Shown: in pieces, positions 24,356 to 33,849 of the stretch
Numbering within the stretch: the stretch's first letter is position 1
Layout of the letters: each line of letters begins with the position of its first letter
Assembly (NCBI RefSeq): GCF_029989365.1
Contig: NZ_JAPRAQ010000010.1
Span: 124,001-188,000 of the forward strand
Source: Bradyrhizobium sp. Arg816
GTDB lineage: Bacteria; Pseudomonadota; Alphaproteobacteria; Rhizobiales; Xanthobacteraceae
Length of the DNA stretch: 64,000 bases
Reading direction: 5' to 3'
Notes under the pieces: generated by a model
What the model saw: only the letters and a program-made list of their open reading frames with translations
What the model was told of the DNA's origin: nothing
The model's database searches: none
Made by a program: the position numbers and the translations under genes

Positions 24356-24662
24356 CGAATTTCAGCCCAGCAATGCCGGCGACGATCAGCCCGATGCTGG
24401 CGAGGCGGAACGCCGTGGCCGGCTCGCCGAACAGAATGATGCCAAGCGTGGCGGTACCGACCGCGCCGATGCCGGTCCAGACCGCATAGGCGGTTCCGAC
24501 GGGCAGCGATTTGAGGGCGATTCCAAGCAGGATGACGCTGCCGGCCATCGCCGCGAGCGTGATGACGGACGGAACAAGCTTGGTAAAACCCTCGGTGTAT
24601 TTCAGGCCGATCGCCCAGGTGATCTCGAGAAGACCGGCGACGAACAGGATGCTCCAGGCCAT
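24348..24662 (-). CDS. gdx: Gdx/SugE guanidinium exporter (SMR family)
   Basis: A 104-residue, four-TM small multidrug resistance protein. It has the conserved membrane Glu (LFVAGLLEITWAIGLKYTEG) and the Gdx-type segment VGTAYAVWTGIGAVGT. SugE-type members export guanidinium in exchange for protons, in contrast to EmrE-type drug pumps. The start at 24662 is chosen for GGAGGG five bases upstream; the longer frame to 24809 runs through the riboswitch. The guanidine-II riboswitch ahead of it strongly supports guanidinium as the real substrate. Confidence 0.9.
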   Translation of the reverse strand: MAWSILFVAGLLEITWAIGLKYTEGFTKLVPSVITLAAMAGSVILLGIALKSLPVGTAYAVWTGIGAVGTATLGIILFGEPATAFRLASIGLIVAGIAGLKFVT

Positions 24663-24733
24663 GACGACCCTCCATTCAAGGCAGGGTCGTCCCCGCGGCG
24701 GATATGCTGATGAGGGGGGAGGCCGTCCTCCCC
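24663..24733 (-). promoter_or_regulatory. Guanidine-II (mini-ykkC) riboswitch
   Basis: On the minus strand two hairpins carry ACGR tetraloops. The first (24733-24716) has a seven-pair stem, GGGGAGG-ACGG-CCTCCCC; the second (24696-24681) is GCGGGG-ACGA-CCCTGC with one G-U pair. They are 19 bases apart. The sequence of the second loop and 3' stem (24683-24691) can instead pair over nine bases with 24663-24671, which includes part of the Shine-Dalgarno GGAGGG (24668-24673). Ligand binding to the loop pair would free the ribosome site, an ON switch. This matches the known two-hairpin guanidine-II class upstream of SMR exporters. Confidence 0.87.
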
Positions 24734-24820
24734 GGGAACGGATATGGGGCTGGCCGAAGGGCTCCGCAATCACCACATGAGGCTTGATCAGGCCCATTTT
24801 CCCTGCCAAACGCTCCCGCC

Positions 24821-26440
<1,620 letters not shown>

Positions 26441-26454
26441 GGGCCACACTCCGC

Positions 26455-26557
26455 TGTCATTCCCCGCGAAGGCGGGGAATCCAGTACGCCGCAGCCTTTC
26501 GATTCCATCACCGCCGTCTCGGAGTACTGGGTCGCCCGGTCGAGCCGGGCGACGACA
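26455..26557. repeat. Intergenic palindromic repeat (TTCCCCGCGAAGGCGGGGAA type)
   Basis: Two hairpins flank a spacer: TTCCCCGCgaaGGCGGGGAA at the left and TCGCCCGgtcgaGCCGGGCGA at the right, with CCAGTAC and GTACTGG forming an outer pair. I associate this layout with dispersed palindromic elements of Bradyrhizobium genomes. It lies 15 bases after prfC and may also help end that transcript. Confidence 0.7.
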
Positions 26558-26649
26558 CCGGAGCCAAACGCAAGCATGTGAACGGCCGCGGGCTTGACGC
26601 GTTCGTTGTCGATGCCACGTTGGTTCGTGTAGCATTGTGAGCTCGCATC

Positions 26650-27228
26650 ATGTGGCGCGGCATCCTGGTTTTCCTCCTGCTGGCGATATCGACGGTTGCC
26701 GCCGATGCGCAGCGTCGCCAGATCAATCCGATCCCGTTTTCGCATGAGCCGTGCAGCGTGCTCGACGGCCGGCCCTGCACGCCGTACTACTGCAGCCCGC
26801 TCGAGCCCGGCCCCTGCATTCCCGAGATCGATTATCCCTATGGTCAGAACCTCCAGCTCACGATTCAGAGTGTGCCGGCGGAGGCTGATCGCGCCAAATA
26901 CCGGAAGCCGGATCACGATCTCGATACGATCGGCGATCTCTTTGCCGAGCTGCGCACCTGCTGGTCGCCACCACCGGACAATGCGCGCGCGGGCATGCAG
27001 ATGGCGGTGCGCTTCAGCTTCAACAAGGCGGGCGGCATGATCGGTCCGCCGCAGCTGACCTATGCGACCGCGGGCGTCCCGGCCGACACCCGAACGACCT
27101 ATCTCAACGCGATCAATTCATCGCTGAAAGCCTGCCTGCCACTCAAATTCACCAGCGGCCTCGGGGGCGCGCTGGCTGGGCGTCCGATCGCGATCCGCTA
27201 TGTCGATAATCGCGAGCTTGGAAAATAG
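26650..27228 (+). CDS. Exported protein of unknown function
   Basis: A 192-residue protein with a signal peptide (MWRGILVFLLLAISTVAADA). The mature start is Cys/Pro-rich (CSVLDGRPCTPYYCSPLEPG). The second half (TCWSPPPDNARAGMQMAVRF through YVDNRELGK) has the strand-helix-strand order of TonB/TolA C-terminal-like domains. No partner genes of an energy-transduction system are nearby, so I do not assign a role. Confidence 0.65.
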   Translation: MWRGILVFLLLAISTVAADAQRRQINPIPFSHEPCSVLDGRPCTPYYCSPLEPGPCIPEIDYPYGQNLQLTIQSVPAEADRAKYRKPDHDLDTIGDLFAELRTCWSPPPDNARAGMQMAVRFSFNKAGGMIGPPQLTYATAGVPADTRTTYLNAINSSLKACLPLKFTSGLGGALAGRPIAIRYVDNRELGK

Positions 27229-27231
27229 CTC

Positions 27232-27330
27232 CATCGCCTCATCCTGAGGAGCGCGCTTGCGCGCGTCTCGAAGGATGAAGGTCGCGGCTGTTGCGACAGC
27301 CGGGCCTGCACGCCTCAGCATGAGGCGTGA
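27232..27330. repeat. Intergenic repeat with CTCATCCTGAGGAGC core
   Basis: The core CTCATCCTGAGGAGCGCGCT is followed by GCGCGCGTCTCGAAGGATGA and, further on, GCCTCAGCATGAGGC. The inverted and partly repeated halves mark a dispersed intergenic element; I associate this core with Bradyrhizobium and Rhodopseudomonas. It begins four bases after the exported-protein stop. Confidence 0.65.
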
Positions 27331-27395
27331 GAGTTGCGACCCGCGCCCAATCGATGATACGCCATAGGCGGGGCGCTGGTTGAGGGGAGGATGTC

Positions 27396-27980
27396 GTGGG
27401 TCTGCTGGTCATGATCCTGGGGCTGATGCTGTTTTTTGCGGCCCATGTTTTCACAACGAAACGCGAGGCGCGCGCGCAAGCGATCGCGAGACTGGGCGAG
27501 GGGACCTACAAGATCCTCTATGCCGCGGTCTCGCTTGCGGGACTCGCGCTGATCATCTGGGGCTTTGCCCATTATCGCGCTGCCGGAATGATCCCGGTTT
27601 GGGAGCCGCCGGTCGCATTCAAGCACATTACAGTCGCGCTGATGCTGCCCGCGGTCATCCTGGTGGTGGCGTCCTACTTGCGCGGGCGCATCTATGCGAC
27701 GCTGAAGCATCCGATGCTGGCGGGCATCAAATTGTGGGCGGCCGTGCATCTGCTCGCCAATGGCGATCTCGGCTCCATCATCCTGTTTGGCTCATTCCTG
27801 GGCTGGGCCGTGTATGACCGCATCTCGCTGAAGCATCGCACCGATGGCGGCGGCCCGCCTATTCCGGTGGGTGGGGTCACCAATGATCTGATCGCCGTTG
27901 CAGTCGGTGTCGTCGCTTATCTCGCGCTGGCCTTCGCGTTCCACCCGGTAGTGATCGGCGTTCCCGTCATGGGAGGCTGA
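27396..27980 (+). CDS. nnrU: NnrU-family membrane protein
   Basis: A 194-residue protein with about six membrane segments and the NnrU features ARLGEGTYKILYAAVSLAGL, YLRGRIYATLKHPMLAGIKL and LWAAVHLLANGDLGSI. NnrU is linked to denitrification in some bacteria and resembles the isoprenoid/cytochrome-associated membrane family of MapA/NnrU; its biochemical role is unsettled. It begins at a GTG after GAGGGGAGGA. No denitrification genes are nearby in this window. Confidence 0.8.
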   Translation: MGLLVMILGLMLFFAAHVFTTKREARAQAIARLGEGTYKILYAAVSLAGLALIIWGFAHYRAAGMIPVWEPPVAFKHITVALMLPAVILVVASYLRGRIYATLKHPMLAGIKLWAAVHLLANGDLGSIILFGSFLGWAVYDRISLKHRTDGGGPPIPVGGVTNDLIAVAVGVVAYLALAFAFHPVVIGVPVMGG

Positions 27981-28057
27981 CGACAGCCGATCAGCGCAAG
28001 ACCGTTTCGCGCAGCCATGCGCGGAACGTGACAAAGCAACAAGCCGAGGGCATTCCG

Positions 28058-29650
28058 ATGGACTGGTCGCAATCTCAGATCCCGCCGATGCGCTTCGAGG
28101 CGCGCTTTGGCGATCGGGTGGTGCCGGCCTTCAGCGATCGGCCGGCGAGCCTGTGGGCGATGATCGCGGACGCCTGCGCCCGCAATCCGGATGGCGAAGC
28201 GCTGATCGCAGGCGATGTCCGGTTGAGCTGGCGGCAGGCGGTGGAGCAGGCCGCGCGGATCGCGGCCGGCTTTCGCAAGCTCGGCCTGCAGCGTGGCGAC
28301 CGCGTCGCGATCCTGCTCGGCAATCGCATCGAATTTCCGCTGCTGCTGTTTGCCGCCGCGCATGAGGGGCTGGTGACGGTGCTGCTCGGCACGCGCCAGC
28401 AGAAGCCCGAGATCGGCTACGTCCTCGCCGATTGCGGCGCCAGGGTCCTGATCCATGAAGCAGGGCTCACCGGGCGGCTGCCCGATGCGCGTGACGTCCC
28501 CGATGTCATCCACCGCATCGCCGTCGACAGCGATCAGGCCCTGTCGCGTTTCGCCGTGCTCGCCGACAACGTCCCGGCACCGGCGCCGGTCGAGATCGGC
28601 GAGGAGGACACCGCGATGATCCTCTACACCTCGGGCACGACGGGCAAGCCGAAGGGCGCGATGCTCGCCCATTGCAACATCGTTCATTCCTCGATGGTGT
28701 TCGTCTCCTGCCTGCAATTGACGGAAGCGGACCGCTCGATCGCTGCGGTGCCGCTCGGCCACGTCACCGGCGTCGTCGCCAACATCACGACCATGATCCG
28801 CTGCGGCGGCGCGCTGATCATCATGCCGGAATTCAAGGCCGCCGATTATCTCAAGCTCGCCGCGCGCGAGCGCGTCACCTACACGGTGATGGTGCCGGCG
28901 ATGTACAATCTCTGCCTGCTCCAGCCCGATTTCGACAGCTACGATCTCTCGAGCTGGCGCATCGGCGGCTTTGGCGGCGCGCCGATGCCGGTCGCGACCA
29001 TCGAGAAGCTCAAGACGACGATTCCCGGCCTGAAGCTCGCGAACTGCTACGGCTCGACCGAGACGACGTCGCCCTCGACGATCATGCCGGGCGAGCTGAC
29101 CGCGAGCCACATCGACAGTGTCGGCTTGCCGTGTCCCGGTGCCCGCATCGTCGCGATGGGAGCGGATGGACGCGAGCTACCGCCTGGCGAGATCGGCGAG
29201 CTCTGGATCCAGAGCGCCTCCGTCATCAAGGGCTACTGGAACAACCCGAAGGCCACCGCCGAAAGCTTCACGGGCGGATTCTGGCATTCCGGCGATCTCG
29301 GCTCGGTCGATGCGGAGGGGTTTGTCCGCGTGTTCGACCGGCAGAAGGACATGATCAATCGCGGCGGGCTGAAGATCTATTCGGCCGAGGTCGAGTCCGT
29401 GCTGGCGGGCCACCCCGCCGTGGTCGAGAGCGCGATCATTGCCAAGGCTTGCCCGGTGCTGGGTGAGCGCGTCCACGCCGTGGTGGTGACGCGCGCGCCG
29501 GTGGCCAGCGAAGCCTTGCGCGCCTGGTGCGCGGAGCGGCTGTCCGACTACAAGGTCCCCGAAACCATGGCGATCACGTCCGATCCGCTGCCGCGCAATG
29601 CCAATGGCAAGGTGCTGAAGCGGCAGCTGCGGGAGCTCCTGGGAACCTGA
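28058..29650 (+). CDS. AMP-binding acyl-CoA synthetase
   Basis: About 530 residues of the ANL superfamily. Motifs in order: YTSGTTGKPKGAM (ATP-binding), YGSTETTSPS, GFWHSGDLGSVD, DRQKDMINRGGLKIYSAEVE and the C-terminal catalytic Lys in RNANGKVLKRQLREL. It activates a carboxylic acid to its CoA ester via an acyl-AMP. The acid is unknown; overall shape suits medium- or long-chain fatty or aromatic acids. I chose the ATG at 28058 because GAGGG precedes it; an in-frame GTG at 28028 adds ten residues. No operon partners are evident. Confidence 0.9.
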   Translation: MDWSQSQIPPMRFEARFGDRVVPAFSDRPASLWAMIADACARNPDGEALIAGDVRLSWRQAVEQAARIAAGFRKLGLQRGDRVAILLGNRIEFPLLLFAAAHEGLVTVLLGTRQQKPEIGYVLADCGARVLIHEAGLTGRLPDARDVPDVIHRIAVDSDQALSRFAVLADNVPAPAPVEIGEEDTAMILYTSGTTGKPKGAMLAHCNIVHSSMVFVSCLQLTEADRSIAAVPLGHVTGVVANITTMIRCGGALIIMPEFKAADYLKLAARERVTYTVMVPAMYNLCLLQPDFDSYDLSSWRIGGFGGAPMPVATIEKLKTTIPGLKLANCYGSTETTSPSTIMPGELTASHIDSVGLPCPGARIVAMGADGRELPPGEIGELWIQSASVIKGYWNNPKATAESFTGGFWHSGDLGSVDAEGFVRVFDRQKDMINRGGLKIYSAEVESVLAGHPAVVESAIIAKACPVLGERVHAVVVTRAPVASEALRAWCAERLSDYKVPETMAITSDPLPRNANGKVLKRQLRELLGT

Positions 29651-29816
29651 GCCGGGCAGGCGGCTCCGGGCTATCCCGGGTGGTTAACGCCTTGATTGGG
29701 CTCGCTTTGCCTTGCCAGCGCCATATCGTTAGGGTACCCCGCCGCCACGTGGGGGACGGGATTCCTGACGCGAACGCATTGGCGCGCGCACCCGGACGGG
29801 TATGGGATTAGCATAA

Positions 29817-30470
29817 GTGTCTGAATTATTTGACGAAGTCGACGAGGAAGTACGTCGCGAACAGCTCAAGAAGCTGTGGGACAAGTATTCGATCGTCTTC
29901 ATCGCCCTGATGGTGCTGATCGTGGCCGCCGTCGGCGGCTGGCGCGGCTACCAGTATCTGGAGGGCAAGAAGGCCGCCGAGGCCGGCGCCGCCTTCGAGA
30001 AGGCCGCTGAGCTGTCCGACCAGGACAAGCACGCGGAGGCCGAGGCCGCCTTCACCGAGCTCGCCGCCAAGGCTCCCTCGGGCTATCGCACCCTGGCGCG
30101 GCTGCGTGCCGCGGCCGAGGCAGCGCCCCGCGATCCCAAGGCGGCCGCCAAGATGTTTGACGACATCGCCGCCGATCGCAGCATCGGTGGTGAGTGGCAG
30201 GATCTGGCGAAGATCCGCGCCGCCGGCTTGCTGGTCGACAGCGCGTCCTATGCCGACATGCAGCAGCGGCTGGAGTCCTCCGCCGCGCCCAAATCCACGT
30301 TCCGCCACAGCGCTCGCGAGTTGCTGGCGCTATCGGCCTGGCGCAACAACGACATGACCGCGGCCCGCAAATGGCTCGACGCGATTGCCGAGGACGGCGA
30401 AACGCCGCCCGGTTTGCGCTCACGCGCCGAGGCGCTCCAGGCCCTGTTGCCGCCCGTCGCCAAAAGCTGA
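29817..30470 (+). CDS. YfgM-like TPR membrane protein
   Basis: A 217-residue protein with a cytoplasmic N-terminus rich in charge (MSELFDEVDEEVRREQLKKL), one TM helix (SIVFIALMVLIVAAVGGW) and a periplasmic TPR-like helical part (AAFEKAAELSDQDKHAEAEA and repeats). This is the layout of YfgM, an ancillary SecYEG subunit that hands exported proteins to periplasmic chaperones. It lies two genes upstream of der, the conserved proteobacterial context yfgM-bamB-der. GTG start. Confidence 0.85.
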   Translation: MSELFDEVDEEVRREQLKKLWDKYSIVFIALMVLIVAAVGGWRGYQYLEGKKAAEAGAAFEKAAELSDQDKHAEAEAAFTELAAKAPSGYRTLARLRAAAEAAPRDPKAAAKMFDDIAADRSIGGEWQDLAKIRAAGLLVDSASYADMQQRLESSAAPKSTFRHSARELLALSAWRNNDMTAARKWLDAIAEDGETPPGLRSRAEALQALLPPVAKS

Positions 30471-30514
30471 CCAAGAGCTGACCTTCGGGCTCTCTGACGT
30501 AGACGAGACACAAG

Positions 30515-31069
30515 ATGCGCCGCACGCCCCGCTTGATCGCAGCCGCCGTCCTGATCGCCTTCACGGGCATCCTGGGCGGCTGCTCCAGCTTCGATCCAAG
30601 CGACATGCTCGACTTCCTCGACACCAAGAAGAAGCTGCCGGGCGACCGCAAGCCGGTCTTCCCGGAGGGCGTTCCGGGCCTCGAGCAGGGCGTGCCGCGG
30701 GAGATGTACAAGGGCGCAGCACAGCAGCCGCAGCCTGATCCGAACGCACCAGCCGTCGCGGCTCTGCCCGCCGAGCCGCCGCCCGAGGCCAAGCCGGCAA
30801 AGGGTGCCAAGGCGAAGAAGACCAAACAGCCTGCCAGCACCGCGGCCGCGCCCGCTGAGGCGCCGGCGGCCGAGGTCGACGGCGAGGCCCAGCCGGAGGC
30901 CGCGCCGCCCGCGGCCGCTCCGCAGCCCAAGCAGAAGATCGTGCGCAAGCGCACCACCGCCCCGCCGCCGGATCAACCCGTCCAGCAGGCGCAACCGACC
31001 CAGACCACCCAGCAGCAATCGCAGGGAGCTTTCCCGGCACCGATGCCGAGCGGCAGCTTTTCGCGCTGA
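30515..31069 (+). CDS. Pro/Ala-rich lipoprotein between yfgM and der
   Basis: A 184-residue protein with a lipoprotein signal (RLIAAAVLIAFTGILGGCSS; lipobox Cys in LGGC). After FDPSDMLDFLDTKKKLPGDR and PVFPEGVPGLEQGVPREMYK, it becomes Pro/Ala/Lys/Gln-rich and low-complexity. It sits where BamB lies in many proteobacteria, but I see no PQQ-like beta-propeller repeats, so it is not a normal BamB. It may be a remnant or replacement tied to outer-membrane assembly. Function unknown. Confidence 0.75.
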   Translation: MRRTPRLIAAAVLIAFTGILGGCSSFDPSDMLDFLDTKKKLPGDRKPVFPEGVPGLEQGVPREMYKGAAQQPQPDPNAPAVAALPAEPPPEAKPAKGAKAKKTKQPASTAAAPAEAPAAEVDGEAQPEAAPPAAAPQPKQKIVRKRTTAPPPDQPVQQAQPTQTTQQQSQGAFPAPMPSGSFSR

Positions 31070-31118
31070 TCACTTCATTACATTGACAGGCGCGGCCTTC
31101 GCAGCGCACGAATGACCG

Positions 31119-32501
31119 ATGTCCTTCACGATTGCTATTATCGGCCGGCCAAATGTCGGCAAATCGACGCTGTTCAACCGCCTGGTTGGGCAGAAGCTCG
31201 CGCTCGTCGATGACCTGCCGGGCGTCACCCGCGACCGCCGCGAGGGCGAGGCCAGGCTCGGCGATCTCGAATTCACCATCATCGATACCGCCGGCCTCGA
31301 CGAGGGCGCCAAGGGCTCGCTGACCGCGCGCATGCAGGAGCAGACCGAGGCCGCGATCGCACAGGCCGACGCGCTGTTCTTCGTCATCGACGCCCGCATC
31401 GGCCTGACGCCCACCGATCGCGCCTTCGCCGATTTCGCCCGCAAGGCCGACAAGCCGGTGCTGCTGGTCGCCAACAAGAGCGAAGGCAAGCACGGCGATG
31501 CCGGCGCGATGGAGGCGTTTGCGCTCGGCCTCGGCGATCCCATTCAGGTCTCGGCCGAGCACGGCGAAGGCATGGGCGAGCTGTATGACGCGCTCCGCGA
31601 GTTGATGCCGGAGCCTGTCGACGAAGATGAAGCCGAGGACGACGAGCCGCTGACCGAGGAGGAGGCAGCGACGCGTCCGATCCGCGTCGCCATCGTCGGC
31701 CGGCCCAATGCCGGCAAGTCGACGCTGATCAATCATCTGCTCGGCGAGGAGCGCCTGCTGACGAGCCCGGAGGCCGGCACCACGCGCGATTCCATCGCGG
31801 TCGAGATCAACTGGAAGGGCCGCGATTTTCGCGTGTTCGATACCGCAGGTCTGCGCCGTCGCTCGCGCATCGAGGAAAAGCTGGAGAAGCTCTCGGTCGC
31901 CGACGCGTTGCGCGCGGTCCGCTTTGCCGAAGTCGTCGTGATGATGATGGATACGCAGAACCGCTTCGAGGAGCAGGATCTGCGCATCGCCGATCTGATC
32001 GAGCGCGAGGGCCGCGCGGTCGTGCTCGCCGTCAACAAATGGGATTTGATGGAGACCAAGGGCGGCGGTGCCATCTCGGGCCTGCGCCGGGATGCCGACC
32101 ATTGGCTGCCGCAGATCAAGGGCGTTCCGATCGTCGCCGTATCAGGTCTGATGGGCGAGGGCATCGATCGGCTGATGCAGGCGATCCAGGACGCCTACGC
32201 CGTCTGGAACAGGCGCGTGCCGACCTCCGCGCTCAATCGCTGGTTCGAGCAGGCCGTGCAAGCCAATCCGCCGCCGGCGGTGTCCGGCCGACGGCTCAAG
32301 CTGAATTACATCACGCAGAACAAGGCGCGCCCGCCGAGCTTCGTGCTGTTCTGCTCGCGCGCTGACGCGGTGCCGCAGTCCTATCTGCGCTACCTGACCA
32401 ATTCCATGCGCGAGACCTTTGAGCTGCCGGGCACGCCGGTGCGCATCACCCTGCGCGAGAAGGCCAATCCCTTCGCGCACAAGCGCAAGCGGCCGTCGTG
32501 A
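31119..32501 (+). CDS. der: Ribosome-assembly GTPase Der (EngA)
   Basis: A 460-residue protein with two tandem G domains: GRPNVGKSTLFNRLVGQKLA at residue 8 and GRPNAGKSTLINHLLGEERL near 193, each with DTAGL and NKxD-type motifs (NKSE in the first domain, NKWD in the second). A KH-like C-terminal domain follows. It is needed for 50S subunit maturation. Length is typical. The end overlaps the next gene by four bases (GTGA). Confidence 0.95.
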   Translation: MSFTIAIIGRPNVGKSTLFNRLVGQKLALVDDLPGVTRDRREGEARLGDLEFTIIDTAGLDEGAKGSLTARMQEQTEAAIAQADALFFVIDARIGLTPTDRAFADFARKADKPVLLVANKSEGKHGDAGAMEAFALGLGDPIQVSAEHGEGMGELYDALRELMPEPVDEDEAEDDEPLTEEEAATRPIRVAIVGRPNAGKSTLINHLLGEERLLTSPEAGTTRDSIAVEINWKGRDFRVFDTAGLRRRSRIEEKLEKLSVADALRAVRFAEVVVMMMDTQNRFEEQDLRIADLIEREGRAVVLAVNKWDLMETKGGGAISGLRRDADHWLPQIKGVPIVAVSGLMGEGIDRLMQAIQDAYAVWNRRVPTSALNRWFEQAVQANPPPAVSGRRLKLNYITQNKARPPSFVLFCSRADAVPQSYLRYLTNSMRETFELPGTPVRITLREKANPFAHKRKRPS

Positions 32502-33754
32502 GCGACGGCGCCGGCGAGGCGATGGCGCAGGGCACGGCGCCAGTCCGGCGCGGCGCGGTCGCCTTCATCTTCGTCACCATCCTGCTCGACATGCTCGCGC
32601 TCGGCGTGATCATGCCGATCCTGCCGAAGCTGATCGAGAGCTTCGTCGACAACGACACCGCGCATGCGGCCCGCATCTTCGGCCTGTTCGGCACCGCCTG
32701 GGCGCTGATGCAGTTCGTGTTCTCGCCGGTGCTCGGCGCGTTGTCGGATCGCTTCGGACGGCGGCCGGTGGTGCTGCTGTCGAATTTCGGGCTCGCCGCC
32801 GACTATGTGCTGATGGCGCTCGCGCCGTCGCTGCTCTGGTTGTTCATCGGCCGGGTGATCTCGGGCATCACTTCGGCGAGCATTTCCACCGCCTTTGCCT
32901 ATATCGCCGACATCACGCCGCCGGAGCGGCGCGCGGCGATTTTCGGCCGGATCGGTGCTGCCTTCGGGGCCGGCTTCGTCCTGGGCCCGGCGCTCGGTGG
33001 TTTGCTCGGCGATATCGATCCGCATCTGCCGTTCTGGGCGTCGGCGGCTTTGAGCTTCGCCAATGCGCTGTATGGGCTCTTCGTCCTGCCGGAATCGCTG
33101 GCGCCGGAGCGGCGCGCGCCGTTCCGCTGGACCAGCGCCAATCCGGTCGGAGCGCTGCACTTGCTGCGGTCCAACGCGGCGCTGGCCGCGTTATCCATCG
33201 TCAACTTTATCGCACAAGTCGCGCATGTCGTGCTGCCCTCGACCTTCGTGCTCTATGCGACCTATCGCTACGGCTGGGATTCCAAGACCGTGGGTCTGAC
33301 GCTCGCGATGGTCGGCATCTGCGCCATGGTGGTGCAGGGGCTCGCGATCGGCCCGATCGTGCGCGTGCTCGGCGAGAAGAATACGCTGGTGCTCGGTCTG
33401 TGCTGTGGCGCGATCGGCTTCGTGATCTTCGGCGCCGCGCCGACCGGGCCGCTGTTCTGGATCGGCATTCCCGTGATGTCGCTGTGGGGCATCTCGGGGG
33501 CCGCCATGCAATCCTTGATGACGCGGCTGGTCGCGCCGGATCAGCAGGGCCAGTTGCAGGGCGCGACCGCGAGCGTGCAGAGCGTGTCGCAGCTCGTCGG
33601 GCCGTTCCTGTTCACGCTGACGTTTTCCTATTTCATCGGCGCCAGCGCGCCGTGGCATCTGCCCGGCGCGCCATTCCTGCTCGCGGCGGTGCTGATGGTG
33701 CTATGCGTGGCGATCGCGATGCGGACGCTGGCTGCGACGAAGACGGTCTCGTAG
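32498..33754 (+). CDS. TetA/MFS-type transporter
   Basis: A 418-residue protein with twelve predicted TM segments. It has the MFS motif A variant GALSDRFGRRPVVLL between TM2 and TM3 and the antiporter-type ISGITSASISTAFAYIADIT and GRIGAAFGAGFVLGPALGGL (motif C-like), as in TetA-class drug/H+ antiporters. The GTG start overlaps der, so it is co-transcribed with it. Substrate cannot be told from sequence. Its TAG stop lies in the left arm of a palindromic repeat. Confidence 0.85.
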   Translation: MSDGAGEAMAQGTAPVRRGAVAFIFVTILLDMLALGVIMPILPKLIESFVDNDTAHAARIFGLFGTAWALMQFVFSPVLGALSDRFGRRPVVLLSNFGLAADYVLMALAPSLLWLFIGRVISGITSASISTAFAYIADITPPERRAAIFGRIGAAFGAGFVLGPALGGLLGDIDPHLPFWASAALSFANALYGLFVLPESLAPERRAPFRWTSANPVGALHLLRSNAALAALSIVNFIAQVAHVVLPSTFVLYATYRYGWDSKTVGLTLAMVGICAMVVQGLAIGPIVRVLGEKNTLVLGLCCGAIGFVIFGAAPTGPLFWIGIPVMSLWGISGAAMQSLMTRLVAPDQQGQLQGATASVQSVSQLVGPFLFTLTFSYFIGASAPWHLPGAPFLLAAVLMVLCVAIAMRTLAATKTVS

Positions 33755-33840
33755 GGTGGGCAAAGCGAGCCTGCCCACCGTTTCTTTCAATCGCGGAGAG
33801 ATGGTGGGCACGGCGCTCACGCGCCTTTGCCCACCCTACG
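33750..33840. repeat. Palindromic repeat with CGTAGGGTGGGCAAAG arms, copy 1
   Basis: The 16-base arms CGTAGGGTGGGCAAAG (33750-33765) and CTTTGCCCACCCTACG (33825-33840) are perfect inverted repeats, with an inner CTGCCCACC/GGTGGGCA pair. The left arm contains the MFS stop codon. An element with identical arms is at 52563-52653. The long stem could end transcripts from both sides. Confidence 0.85.
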
Positions 33841-33849
33841 ATATCGCGC

